In this document: in pieces, positions 52,755 to 62,200 of the stretch
Numbering within the stretch: the stretch's first letter is position 1
Layout of the letters: every line of letters starts with the position of its first letter
Source of the DNA: Microbispora hainanensis
Lineage (GTDB): Bacteria > Actinomycetota > Actinomycetes > Streptosporangiales > Streptosporangiaceae
DNA length: 64,000 nucleotides
Direction of reading: 5' to 3'
NCBI RefSeq assembly: GCF_006874475.1
Contig: NZ_VIRM01000020.1
Span: forward strand, 62,001-126,000
Translations under genes and position numbers: made by a program
Notes under the pieces: generated by a model
What the model was told of the DNA's origin: nothing
What the model saw: the letters and a program-made list of their open reading frames with translations, nothing else
Databases searched by the model: none

Positions 52755-53174
52755 ATGAGGATGTCGCGTATCGCACTGCTGCCGCTGGCGGCCATGTCCG
52801 TGCTGGCCGTCTCCGCTCCCGCCGAGGCGGCCACGGCGCACAGGAAGCTGCTCGTGGAGTTGCGGGAGGAGGGCGGATTCGCCGGGCTGCGCAACCGGGT
52901 GGCCGTCTACACGGACGGCTGCGCGGTGCTGAGCCGCCGCACCGGCCCCACTGTGCGTAAGTGTCTGACCGCGGCGGAATGGCGCGGCCTGCGCGGCTCG
53001 CTGAAGCACCTGCGGCTCGGGCGTTCGCAGGCCAAGCCGCCGGGGGCCGACTTCATCGCCTACCGGCTGGCCTACAAGGGACACCGGGCGACCCGCTACA
53101 GCCTGCCCCCGACCTGGCAACCGGTCGTGAGCAGGCTGGAGAAGGTCCTGGTCAAATACGGGACGCCCAACTGA
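52755..53174 (+). CDS. Secreted emfourin-like protein (protease inhibitor fold)
   Basis: Product of 139 residues. Signal peptide (LLPLAAMSVLAVSAPAEA, about 7-25). The mature part has EEGGFAGLRNRVAVYTDG near its start and ADFIAYRLAYKG in its second half, with PTWQPVVSRL near the end. This order recalls emfourin-type protealysin inhibitors, normally encoded next to an M4 protease. No such protease is in the window. Two Cys could form a disulfide. Converges on the SDR gene with a 10-bp gap. Confidence 0.5.
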   Translation: MRMSRIALLPLAAMSVLAVSAPAEAATAHRKLLVELREEGGFAGLRNRVAVYTDGCAVLSRRTGPTVRKCLTAAEWRGLRGSLKHLRLGRSQAKPPGADFIAYRLAYKGHRATRYSLPPTWQPVVSRLEKVLVKYGTPN

Positions 53175-53184
53175 GCATCGCGGC

Positions 53185-53931
53185 TCAGCTGCGCAGGTAG
53201 GAGGCGCCGTTCAGGTCGACGATCGTGCCGCTGGCCCACTCGGCGTCCGGCGACGCCAGATAGAGGACGGCGGCCGCGATCTCCTTGGGCCGCGCCACTC
53301 TCCCGAACGGGCTCTGGGCGCGGATCTCGTCGCCCCGCGGCGGCTTGAGATGCTCGTTGGTCATGTCGGTCTCGACGAAGCCGGGCGCCACCGTCGCCAC
53401 GGCGATGCCGAGCGGCGCCAGGGCGATGGCGAGCGACTGGCCGAGGGCGTTCAGTCCCGCCTTGCTGGCCCCGTAGGCGGGACTGTTCGGCTCCCCGCGG
53501 AAGGCGCCGCGCGACGAGACGTTGACGATCCTGCCGCCCTGACCCATGTGCCGTACGGCGTTCCAGATGACGTTGGCCGGTCCGGCGAGGTTGACGGCCA
53601 GCGTCTCGCGCCACACCGCCTGCCACTCCTCGTAGGAGGTCTCCGTGATCGGGTGGTGCAGGAAGACGCCGGCGTTGTTGACCAGGACGTCGATGGTCCC
53701 GAGGGCGTCCGCGGCCTCCTCGACCATGCGCCGCGCGTCGGCGGGATCGGCGACGTCGGCCTGGACGACGGCGTGACCCTCTCCCGGCAACTCGGCCCGG
53801 AGCCGTTCGGCCAGGTCGGGGGAGCCGCGGTGGTGGATCGCGACACGGTCGCCGGCGGCGGCGAAGGCCATCGCGATCGCCCGTCCGATCCCGCGCGAGG
53901 CACCGGTGACAAGGACTGCTCGCTTACTCAC
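53185..53931 (-). CDS. SDR oxidoreductase (FabG-like)
   Basis: Product of 248 residues: cofactor loop VTGASRGIGRAI (about 8-19), NNAG (about 90), catalytic Ser in NVSSRGAF (about 139), and Tyr/Lys in YGASK (about 155-159), all intact. The form is that of 3-oxoacyl reductases or related alcohol dehydrogenases using NADP. It lies 29 bp downstream of pcaJ on the same strand, so it may belong to that operon, perhaps acting on a ring-cleavage or side-chain intermediate. Confidence 0.9.
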   Translation of the reverse strand: MSKRAVLVTGASRGIGRAIAMAFAAAGDRVAIHHRGSPDLAERLRAELPGEGHAVVQADVADPADARRMVEEAADALGTIDVLVNNAGVFLHHPITETSYEEWQAVWRETLAVNLAGPANVIWNAVRHMGQGGRIVNVSSRGAFRGEPNSPAYGASKAGLNALGQSLAIALAPLGIAVATVAPGFVETDMTNEHLKPPRGDEIRAQSPFGRVARPKEIAAAVLYLASPDAEWASGTIVDLNGASYLRS

Positions 53932-53960
53932 GGGGTGAGACTATCGTCCCTTTCGTCCCA

Positions 53961-54635
53961 TCACGGCTGCTGGCCCAGGGGGCGTACGGCGACCTCCAGG
54001 CGGGAGGCGAGGCCGGCCACGCTGGTGCCGTACGTCTCGGCCACGGTGACGCCTCCGGGGCCGATGTGGAAGACGGCGAGGTCGGTGTAGACGCGGCTCA
54101 CGCAGGCCAGCCCGGTGAGGGGGTAGGTGCATTCGGGGACGAGCTTGGGCGTGCCGTCCTTGGTGAACAGCGTCATCATGACGAACACCTGCTTGGCGCC
54201 GGTGGCCAGGTCCATCGCGCCGCCGACGGCGGGGATGGCGTCGGGGGCGCCGGTGTGCCAGTTGGCCAGGTCGCCGCGTTCGGAGACCTGGAAGGCGCCG
54301 AGCACGCACACGTCGAGGTGGCCGCCGCGCATCATCGCGAAGGAGTCGGCGTGGTGGAAGTAGGAGGCGCCCGGCAGCTCGGTGACGGGGATCTTGCCGG
54401 CGTTGATCAGGTCGGGGTCGATCTCGTCGCCGTGCGCGGCGGGTCCCATGCCGAGCATGCCGTTCTCGGTGTGCAGGACGACCCCCGAGCCGGCCGGGAG
54501 GTGGTCGGCGACCGTCGTCGGCTGGCCGATGCCGAGGTTCACGAAGGACCCGGGCGGGATGTCCCGGGCGACGAGGGCGGCGAGCTCGTCGCGGCCGAGC
54601 GGGCCCCGGTCGAGATGCTCCACGGTGCTGCTCAC
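53961..54635 (-). CDS. pcaJ: 3-oxoadipate CoA-transferase subunit B
   Basis: Product of 224 residues of the class-I CoA-transferase beta subunit. The catalytic Glu is in TENGMLGMGP (about residue 56). DLATGAKQVFVMMTLFTKDG (about 140-160) and ECTYPLTG are also typical. It forms a heterotetramer with subunit A and moves CoA from succinyl-CoA to 3-oxoadipate (or acetoacetate). Start overlaps the subunit A stop (ATGA). The pca assignment rests on the linked thiolase; ScoB-like activity is the alternative. Confidence 0.88.
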   Translation of the reverse strand: MSSTVEHLDRGPLGRDELAALVARDIPPGSFVNLGIGQPTTVADHLPAGSGVVLHTENGMLGMGPAAHGDEIDPDLINAGKIPVTELPGASYFHHADSFAMMRGGHLDVCVLGAFQVSERGDLANWHTGAPDAIPAVGGAMDLATGAKQVFVMMTLFTKDGTPKLVPECTYPLTGLACVSRVYTDLAVFHIGPGGVTVAETYGTSVAGLASRLEVAVRPLGQQP

Positions 54636-55309
54636 AGGCTTCCCTCCGCCGCGCTCAGGTCCAGGATGCGGTCGACGTAGATGCAGGGGGTGACGACGGT
54701 CTCGGGGTCCAGTTCGCCGGTCTCGACGACGTGATGCACCTGCGCGATCGTCAGCGCCGCGGCGGTGGCCATGACGGGCCCGAAGTTGCGCGCGGTCTTG
54801 CGGTAGACGAGATTGCCCATCCGGTCGCCGACGTGGGCGCCGATGAGGGCGACATCACCCTTGATCGGATATTCCAGCACGTAGTCGCGGCCGTCGATGG
54901 TGCGCGTCTCCTTGCCCTCGGCCAGCGGCGTGCCGACCGCGGTCGGGCAGTAGAACGCGCCGATGCCGGCCCCGGCCGCGCGCATGCGCTCGGCGAGGGT
55001 GCCCTGCGGGACGACCTCCAGCTCGATCTTCCCCGCACGATAGAGGCCGTCGAAGACCCACGAGTCGCTCTGGCGCGGGAACGAGCAGATCATCTTGCGT
55101 ACCCGCCCGGCGGCGAGCAGCGCCGCCAGGCCGGTGTCGCCGTTGCCCGCGTTGTTGCTGACCACGGTCAGATCGGTCGCGCCCTGCCGGATCAGCGCGT
55201 CGATGAGCTGTACGGGCATGCCGGCCATCCCGAAGCCGCCGATCAGCACGGTGGAGCCGTCCGCGATGCCCGCGACCGCCTCTTCGGGGTCGGTGAACAC
55301 GGCGGTCAT
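54632..55309 (-). CDS. pcaI: 3-oxoadipate CoA-transferase subunit A
   Basis: Product of 225 residues, class-I CoA-transferase alpha subunit: GSTVLIGGFGMAGMPVQLI (about 18-36), TVVSNNAGNGDTGLAALL (about 48-65), VPQGTLAERMRAAGAGIGAF (about 98-118) and TRTIDGRDYVLEYPI. The start overlaps the pcaF stop (ATGA) and the end overlaps pcaJ, so the three genes are translated together. Confidence 0.88.
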   Translation of the reverse strand: MTAVFTDPEEAVAGIADGSTVLIGGFGMAGMPVQLIDALIRQGATDLTVVSNNAGNGDTGLAALLAAGRVRKMICSFPRQSDSWVFDGLYRAGKIELEVVPQGTLAERMRAAGAGIGAFYCPTAVGTPLAEGKETRTIDGRDYVLEYPIKGDVALIGAHVGDRMGNLVYRKTARNFGPVMATAAALTIAQVHHVVETGELDPETVVTPCIYVDRILDLSAAEGSL

Positions 55310-56493
55310 GACGCGCTCACGTTCTCGAGCACGACGGCCAGGCCCTGGCCGACGCCGATGCAGATCGCGGCCACGCCCCACCGCTGCCGCCGTTCGCGCA
55401 GCACGCGGGCGAGCGTGCCGAGGATGCGTCCGCCGGAGGCGCCCAGCGGGTGGCCGATGGCGATGGCGCCGCCCCTGGTGTTGACGATCGCGGGATCGAC
55501 CTTCCACGCATCGAGGCACACGAGCGACTGCACGGCGAACGCCTCGTTCAGCTCGACGGCGCCGACGTCGTCCCAGCCGATGCCGGCCCGGCGCAGCGCC
55601 CGGTTGGCCGCCTCGACCGGCGCGTACCCGAACATCTGGGGTTCGAGCGCGCAGGCCGCGCGACCGGCGACGCGGGCGATCGGGTCGGCGCCGATCCGGT
55701 CCGCGGCGGCCTGCGAGCCGAGCACGACCGCGGAGGCGCCGTCGTTCAGCGGGGAGGCGTTGCCGGCCGTGATGGCGCCGTCGGGGCGGAAGGCCGGCTT
55801 CAGCCCGGCGAGGATCTCCGGCGTCGTGCCGGGCCTGATGCCCTCGTCGCGGGTGAGGTCGGCGCCCTCGACCGGGACCACCAGGTCGTCGTAGAAGCCG
55901 TCGTTCCAGGCCGCGTCGGCCAGCACGTGGGATCGCGCGGCGAAGGCGTCCTGCCGCTCGCGCGAGACGCCGAACCTCTCGCCGAGCTGCTCGTTGGCCT
56001 CGCCGAGTGAGACCGTCCACTCCTTGGGCATGCGCGGGTTCACCAGCCGCCAGCCGAGCGTGGTGGAGACCGCGGTCACGTCCCCGGCGGGGAAGGCCCG
56101 GGAGGGCTTGGGGAGCACCCACGGCGCGCGGGTCATCGACTCCACGCCACCGATGACGACGATGTCGGCGTCGCCGCTCTCGACGGTCCGCGAGCCGATC
56201 ATGGCGGCGTCCAGGCTCGATCCGCACAGCCGGTTCACCGTGGTGGCCGGCACGGTCACCGGCAGCCCGGCCAGCAGCACCGCCATCCGGCCCACGTTGC
56301 GGTTGTCCTCACCCGCGCCGTTGGCGTTGCCCCACACCACGTCGCCGATCTCCGCCGGATCCAGCCGGGGGAGCTTTGCCAGGACGCCGCGCAACGCGGT
56401 GGCCGCCAGGTCGTCCGGGCGGACGCCCGAGAGAGCGCCGTTGAACCTGCCGAACGGCGTGCGCGCCGCGGCATAGAGGAAGGCCGAACCCAT
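55306..56493 (-). CDS. pcaF: Beta-ketoadipyl-CoA thiolase / acetyl-CoA acyltransferase
   Basis: Product of 395 residues, a degradative thiolase. Nucleophile Cys90 in NRLCGSS, His in GHPLGASGGR (about 350), and second Cys in CIGVGQG (about 380). The GNANGAGEDNRNVGRMA segment (about 55) is characteristic of PcaF. It should split beta-ketoadipyl-CoA to succinyl-CoA and acetyl-CoA, the last step of aromatic degradation through protocatechuate or catechol. No ring-cleavage genes are in the window. AAGGGA before the ATG; IclR-type operators upstream. Confidence 0.9.
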   Translation of the reverse strand: MGSAFLYAAARTPFGRFNGALSGVRPDDLAATALRGVLAKLPRLDPAEIGDVVWGNANGAGEDNRNVGRMAVLLAGLPVTVPATTVNRLCGSSLDAAMIGSRTVESGDADIVVIGGVESMTRAPWVLPKPSRAFPAGDVTAVSTTLGWRLVNPRMPKEWTVSLGEANEQLGERFGVSRERQDAFAARSHVLADAAWNDGFYDDLVVPVEGADLTRDEGIRPGTTPEILAGLKPAFRPDGAITAGNASPLNDGASAVVLGSQAAADRIGADPIARVAGRAACALEPQMFGYAPVEAANRALRRAGIGWDDVGAVELNEAFAVQSLVCLDAWKVDPAIVNTRGGAIAIGHPLGASGGRILGTLARVLRERRQRWGVAAICIGVGQGLAVVLENVSAS

Positions 56494-56507
56494 GACGTTC
56501 CCTTCTT

Positions 56508-56541
56508 GTTCGCTATGCGAACGTCGGTTCATTCTGCGAAC
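56508..56541. promoter_or_regulatory. Double IclR-type operator before pcaF
   Basis: GTTCGCTATGCGAAC (perfect palindrome, 56508-56522) and GTTCATTCTGCGAAC (56527-56541) start 19 bp apart. The form GTTCGC-N3-GCGAAC resembles PcaR/PcaU-type IclR boxes of pca promoters. They lie 15-48 bp upstream of pcaF. The regulator gene is not in the window. Confidence 0.75.
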
Positions 56542-56598
56542 ACGACGAGCATAGTCGATGCCGCCGGGGCCCGGCCGGTGCGTCACCAGGCTTGGGAG

Positions 56599-56883
56599 AT
56601 GTCGATCGACGGTAAGGCGGCGTACGCCAGCCTCGCGGGGGTGCCTCCGCTGGTGGGGCGCGCGGTGCGGGCGGCCCGGCAGGCGGGCTTCGCGCTGGTC
56701 GTCGACGACCTGACCCCGGCCCGGCACTGGCCGCCGCGGTTCGGCGGCGGCGGCGTCCAGGCGCGGACGCACTGGCTCGGCCACCCGGGGCTGGACGCGG
56801 CCGAGCTCCGCCTCGCGCCGGACCTGGCCGCGCTCGTGGCCACGCGCCGTTTCCGCGAGACGCCCGGCGCGGCCGATCAGTGA
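56599..56883 (+). CDS. Hypothetical protein
   Basis: Product of about 94 residues, not recognised. It is rich in Ala and Arg, with FALVVDDLTPARHWPPRFGG and THWLGHPGLDAAELRLAPDL in its middle. There are no membrane or signal segments. The start is doubtful: GGGAG is too close to this ATG, and earlier in-frame starts run into the pcaF operators. It ends 4 bp before the MFS stop (convergent). Confidence 0.35.
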   Translation: MSIDGKAAYASLAGVPPLVGRAVRAARQAGFALVVDDLTPARHWPPRFGGGGVQARTHWLGHPGLDAAELRLAPDLAALVATRRFRETPGAADQ

Positions 56884-56887
56884 GGGG

Positions 56888-58333
56888 TCAGGGCTTCGTG
56901 ACGGTGGCGGGCTCGGCGGGGACGTCCTGCCCGGCCGTACGGCCCGCCGGTTTTGCGGGGAGCGCCGTGGTCACGGCGGCGGCGACGAGGGCGGCGGCGC
57001 AGCCGATCAGCATTCCGGCGCGGAAGCCGCCCTCCGACGGCAGGACGTGCCCGCCCAGCCGGATGGTCATCTGTGACAGGACGACGCCGACCACCGCGGC
57101 GCAGACCGTGGTGCCGATGGAGCGCATCAGTGTGTTGAAGCTGTTGGCGGCGGCGGTCTCGGAACGGGGGACCGCGCCCATGATCAGGGCGGGCATCGCC
57201 CCGTAGGCGAGGCCGACGCCCATGCTGCACACACAGGTGACGACCAGCAGGCCCCAGGTGGAGCCCAGCAGGGCCGTCGACGAGCCGTACCCGAGCGCCA
57301 TGACCAGGCTGCCGGCGATCAGGGTGACCTTGGGACCGCGGGCGGCCGACAGGCGGGCGCCCAGCGGCGACACGGCCATCATCACCAGCCCGGACGGGGC
57401 CATCCACAGGCCGGCCGCCAGCATCGACTGACCCAGGCCATAACCGGTGGCCGCGGGGAGCTGCAGGATCTGCATGACGATCAGCGCCTGGGCGTACATC
57501 GAGAACCCGACCACGATCGAGGCCAGGTTGGTCAGCAGCACCTGCCGCCGCGCGGTGACGCGCAGATCGACCAGCGGGGCGCTGACGCGCAGCTCCCACC
57601 AGCCCCACAGCAGCAGCACGAGCAGCGCGGTGGCGAGCAGGCCGAGTGTGGTGCCGCTCGCCCAGCCCCAGTCGGCGCCCTTGGAGACGCCCAGCAGCAG
57701 GCACGTCAGCCCGGTGCCCAGGCCGAGCACACCGGCGACGTCGATCCTGCCGGACGTCCGCGCGGCCGCGGCCGGCACCAGGAGCCAGATCAGCACCGCG
57801 ACCAGCACGCTCAGCACCGCCGAGCCCCAGAACAGCATCCGCCAGCTCGCATACTCGGCGACCGCCGCCGCGACCGGCAGGCCGAGCGCGCCGCCGATCC
57901 CCATCGACGAGCTCAGCAGCGCGATGGAGGGTCCGAGCCGCTCGGGCGGCAGCAGGTCGCGCAGAGCGCTGATGCCCAGCGGGATCATGCCCATGCCCAT
58001 GCCCTGCAGGCCCCTCCCGACGATCATCGGGGTCAGGGAGCCGGCCATCGCGCAGACGGCAGACCCCGCGATCAACGGCACCGAGCAGGCAAGCATCATG
58101 CGGCGCTTGCCGTACAGGTCGCCGAGCCGCCCGGTGACCGGGGTCGTCACCGCTCCCGCGAGCAGCGTGACGGTGATCACCCATGAGGCGTTCGACGCGC
58201 TCGTGTGCAGCAGGTTCGGCAGCTCGCCGATCAGCGGCACCACCAGGGTCTGCATCAGCGAGGCGACGATGCCGGCCACCGCCATCACGCTGACGATGCC
58301 GCCGGAGCGAGCGGCGGGGGCGGAGCCTCCCAC
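56888..58333 (-). CDS. MFS drug transporter, DHA2 (14-TM) type
   Basis: Product of 481 residues with about 14 membrane helices. Motif A GRLGDLYGKRRMMLA (about 73-87) and GRGLQGMGMGMIPLGI (about 110-125) are typical of H+-coupled multidrug exporters. GTG start preceded by GGGAGAA. The C-terminal end is polar. No regulator is adjacent on this strand. Exports an unknown hydrophobic compound. Confidence 0.9.
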   Translation of the reverse strand: MGGSAPAARSGGIVSVMAVAGIVASLMQTLVVPLIGELPNLLHTSASNASWVITVTLLAGAVTTPVTGRLGDLYGKRRMMLACSVPLIAGSAVCAMAGSLTPMIVGRGLQGMGMGMIPLGISALRDLLPPERLGPSIALLSSSMGIGGALGLPVAAAVAEYASWRMLFWGSAVLSVLVAVLIWLLVPAAAARTSGRIDVAGVLGLGTGLTCLLLGVSKGADWGWASGTTLGLLATALLVLLLWGWWELRVSAPLVDLRVTARRQVLLTNLASIVVGFSMYAQALIVMQILQLPAATGYGLGQSMLAAGLWMAPSGLVMMAVSPLGARLSAARGPKVTLIAGSLVMALGYGSSTALLGSTWGLLVVTCVCSMGVGLAYGAMPALIMGAVPRSETAAANSFNTLMRSIGTTVCAAVVGVVLSQMTIRLGGHVLPSEGGFRAGMLIGCAAALVAAAVTTALPAKPAGRTAGQDVPAEPATVTKP

Positions 58334-58505
58334 GTGGGTTCTCCCTCGGGTTAACGGACAAAACGCTGTGCACCCTACACATCGGGCATCGCCCGACAAT
58401 CACCGCCTGGCCGGGAAGGGCGAACGACGCTTCACCACCGACATCGAACGCCTCGCCGGACGGCCCTGGCCCCGCTCCTGACCAGTCGCTCCGCGGGCGC
58501 CGGCC

Positions 58506-59276
58506 TCACTCGGTGCCGAAGCCGGTCAGTTCCTCGACCGCCGTGTCCAATGACCTGTCGGCCCCCTGGGCGACCAACTTCCGGTACGCCGGGTCGCCGG
58601 CCGCCGCGAGACGCCGGATGCCGTCGGCGGAGGCGCCGATCCGCTGACGGACGGTCTCGACGAACCGGTCGGCCGGGCCGTCCCAGCCGTACTCACCGAG
58701 GAACAGCCGCAGCCGCCGGGGCCGGTCGGCGAACGCGGTGAACCCGTCCGCGGCAACGACATGGCGGGCGTGGAGCGGCACCCAGGAGAAGGCGGCGAAG
58801 GCGAGGTCCCACTCGCGGGTGACCGGACCGGCGAAGTCCCAGTCGAAGAAACCGGTGAGACGCCCGCCGGCCCACGCCGCGTTGTACGGCGCCGCGTCGT
58901 TGTGGCCGACGACCAGGCCGGGCCGCCAGGTCCCTCCCTCGCGCCAGACCGCGTCCGGTGGGGGGACGAAGTCCGCCACCGCGGTATGGAAGTCACGCAG
59001 CCAGCCGGCCACCTGACGGAGCGCGTCGTCACCGTGCACCCACGCGGGCCACGGCCGCGCGGTCCCGACCACCTCTCCAGGCAGGTACGAGAGGACCTCC
59101 CGGCCCTGGTCGTCGAACCCTCGCGCACGCGGCGCCCCGTCGAAGCCGGCCTCCTCCAGATGCCGGAGCAGCGCGTGCACGGCAGGCGTCCACGGACCGG
59201 GGGCACGGCGCACCGTGTCACCGACCAGGACCGCGCCATTCGTGTTCCCGCCGGGAAGACGTCGCTCCTCGCTCAT
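58506..59276 (-). CDS. Aminoglycoside-phosphotransferase-like kinase
   Basis: Product of 256 residues with a choline/aminoglycoside kinase fold. The catalytic loop VVGHNDAAPYNAAW (about 143-156) has the H-x-D-x4-N pattern, followed by FFDWDFAGPVTREWDLAF (about 164-181) with the metal-binding Asp. The N-terminal lobe is short and lacks a clear glycine loop, so it may phosphorylate a small molecule other than an antibiotic. AAGGACT precedes the ATG. It follows the helicase gene by 7 bp on the same strand and may be co-transcribed. Confidence 0.8.
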   Translation of the reverse strand: MSEERRLPGGNTNGAVLVGDTVRRAPGPWTPAVHALLRHLEEAGFDGAPRARGFDDQGREVLSYLPGEVVGTARPWPAWVHGDDALRQVAGWLRDFHTAVADFVPPPDAVWREGGTWRPGLVVGHNDAAPYNAAWAGGRLTGFFDWDFAGPVTREWDLAFAAFSWVPLHARHVVAADGFTAFADRPRRLRLFLGEYGWDGPADRFVETVRQRIGASADGIRRLAAAGDPAYRKLVAQGADRSLDTAVEELTGFGTE

Positions 59277-59283
59277 GTAGTCC

Positions 59284-62200
59284 TTACTCGGGCTGGTGCG
59301 CCCGGTGGTAGGCCTCCAGCACGTCCTCCGGAAGGCGCCCGCGATCGCTGATCGCGTAGCCATGCTGACGAGCCCAGGCGCGGATATGGGAACTTGACGG
59401 GGCAGTGGCCGTCATGCGTGCCGTCACCGGTCCGGAGTTCGTGACGCCGGGCTGAGGCTTGGGCGGCACTGCGAGGATGATCTCTTCGAGGTCGAGTGAG
59501 TCGCCATCATCGAGGCCGTCCAAGCCATCCTGCTCCGAAAGGTTTACGGCAATCCAGTTCTCGTCCTGCGGTGGCTTTCCCTCGGTGCTGACCTCACCTG
59601 GCCGGATGCCGCGCCGGTCGAGTTCCGCCCAGAGGGGTTCGAGCGCGGCCTCCTGATCGAAGTAGAACTCGCTCTCGCGCACTCGCCAGAACTGCCATCC
59701 GGCCCGTTTCAGCTCCCGCTCCCGGTCGAGGTCGTTCTCGAGCTGCTCCGGTGTGCCGTGCCAGTGGTCGCCGTCGCACTCGACCGCAAGGCGTCCCTGC
59801 GCACCGCTCACGACCAGGTCGATTCGCCGTCCGTTGACCTCGTACTGCGGAACCACGTGGTAGCCGCGTTCCCAAATGCGCAGGAACACCCGCTGCTCGA
59901 AGAGAGACTCGAAATCGGCATGCGGCTTGTCGGCAGTGACGTCAGACAGCGGCTCCCGTCCGAGGGCTGCCGGCGGGTTCAGCATGTAGGCGAGCAGGGA
60001 CCGCCGCAGGCAGACAGGGGACAGCAGGTCAGGGCTGACGGAGTGGAACAGCCACATCTGGTCCTTCGCGCGGGAGGCCGCGACGTTGAACCGCCGCTGC
60101 CACTCGGTGCTGGTCACCGCCGACCGCCGTTCCGCGATCACCATCGAGAGGAAGACGACGTCGCGCTCATCGCCCTGGAAATCGGGCGGCGTGCCGACCC
60201 GCAGCCGCCGCTTCTCCCACTCCTTGGGATCGAGCCGATCGAGCAGCAGGTTGTGGATCAGCTGGACCTGGCCGTTGCCCTGCAGGACGACGACACCGAA
60301 GGTCCTGTTTTCGTACGCCGGGTCCTCGGCGCACTGAATGATCCGTTCGACGATCGCCTCGGCCTCCGCTAGGTTGCGGAGCCGCGTCGCCGTCCCCTCC
60401 GTGTGCGCGCCGCTGACACGCTGGACCCGAAGCGGCGGCAGCCGGTCGGCGCCAAACTGCCGGAGCGGAACCAGCGGCTCGTCCGCATAGAACTGGCGGG
60501 ACGAGAACCGGATGATCTCGGGCATGCACCGGAAGTGCTCCTTCAAGCGGACGAGCCCGCCAAAACGCGTCCGCAGCAAGTCGAACAGGCTCGACTTCGG
60601 CGTGAAGGCGTCCCGCAGATAGGCGGGCATGTCCGGCAGATAGGTGGCCAGCTTGGCGAAGATGGGCTCCAGTTCTCCATGGCTGACCGTGGAGGGGGCG
60701 CACTGCTTGTCGTCACCGACCACGATGACACGGGGAGCGAGCCACAGGAGGAACAAGGCCTCGATGCTCGCCTGGCTGGCCTCGTCCACGATGACGACGT
60801 CAAAGGAGTCACGCGCCGGTGGAATCGTCTCCAGCACCTGCTGGATCGGCATGATCCAGGCCGGTACGGCGTCACGGGCGTGCGTCATGGCCTCCCGGGC
60901 GAGCATCTGGTACCTCGCGGCGTACCTGCCGGTCCCCTTGCCGAGCTTGGAAATGTGGTCCTGGTAGGCGCGCAGCGCGGTCGTCTGCCGCGAGTTCATC
61001 CGTCCCAGGGCCGCGTCCCACGCCTGCTCGGCGGCCAGCTCGCCTGTGAGGCGCATCTCGCGGACGGTCGCAGCTTCGAGCTCGGCGTCCAGCCGCTGTT
61101 CGAGACCCGGCTTCCGCTGCTCGGTAAAGAAGGTCTGCGCCTTGGCCCAGGCCCAGGCGCGCTCCCAGTTCGAGAAGCGGGACTGCCACGTCTTCGCCTC
61201 CGCCAGCAGGGCTAGGAGAGCGGGGTGGGCGGCCCGCACCCGTGCCGTCAGCTCGTCGCAGCGTCGCTGGTCAGCCAGCTCTCGATGGGCGGTGGCGAGC
61301 GCGGCCAGGCATAGCTGGTAGGTGAGGCCATCGCGGGCCGCGACCGCTCGAACGGCCTCGGTCAGTTCGGGGGCCGGAGTGCCCAGCCGGACTTGGTGGT
61401 CCAGTGCGCTATGCAGCTCCTTGAGCTTCGCGGTCGCGCGCTCGGCGTCGAGCCGTAGCCGTACGGCGTGCAGGGCGGAGGCATAAGACAGCCACTCGGC
61501 GGGGGTACGCAGGCCGAGGTGCACACCCGCCCCGGCGAGAAGCCGGACCGTCTCCGAGACGGCATCCGTAATTCGGTGCACCAGGGCGAGCTTGCTGAAG
61601 GCGTCACGGAGCTGAGACCAGATTTTCTCCAGCGCCTGGTCCGCAGGAAAGTCCACGTCCACGTGACGCCATCCGCGCCGCAGTTGATCGGCGATCTGCC
61701 GCCCTTCCAGGTCGTTGAGGACGATCGACAGCAGTTCCGCGCTCGTCGGTGAGACGCCGTCGACGGAGACGGAGGCGAGGAAGGGCTCCGCGACCTTCTG
61801 TACGGCGGGCCGGAACAGGCCCTGCCTGAGCCGGTTACCCGCGGCGAGGTGGTCGCGCAGTCCCCGCACAGCCTGCAGATACGCGGACGCCGCGGCCGGG
61901 CCGTCGAGTGGCGGGTGGACGACCTCACGCAACGCGATGCGCCGGATCGTCTCCTCCAGCGCGGCGAGCCGTTCGGCGTAGGTCGCGAGCTGCTCCCACA
62001 GCATGGCATCGCGGCCCGAGAGCATGTCGGACAGGGCCCGGATCGTCCAGTCGGTGGGGTTCCACGTGGCAGCATCCTCGGGCAGGCCGAGCTGGTGTAA
62101 GTCTGCGGCGACGTCGGCCGCGATCTTCTGTAGCTGCGTGACCTGCTCCGGGTCGAGGTAATCGAGCCGGGCGGAGACCTGTGTCTGCGCCTGCCGGGCT

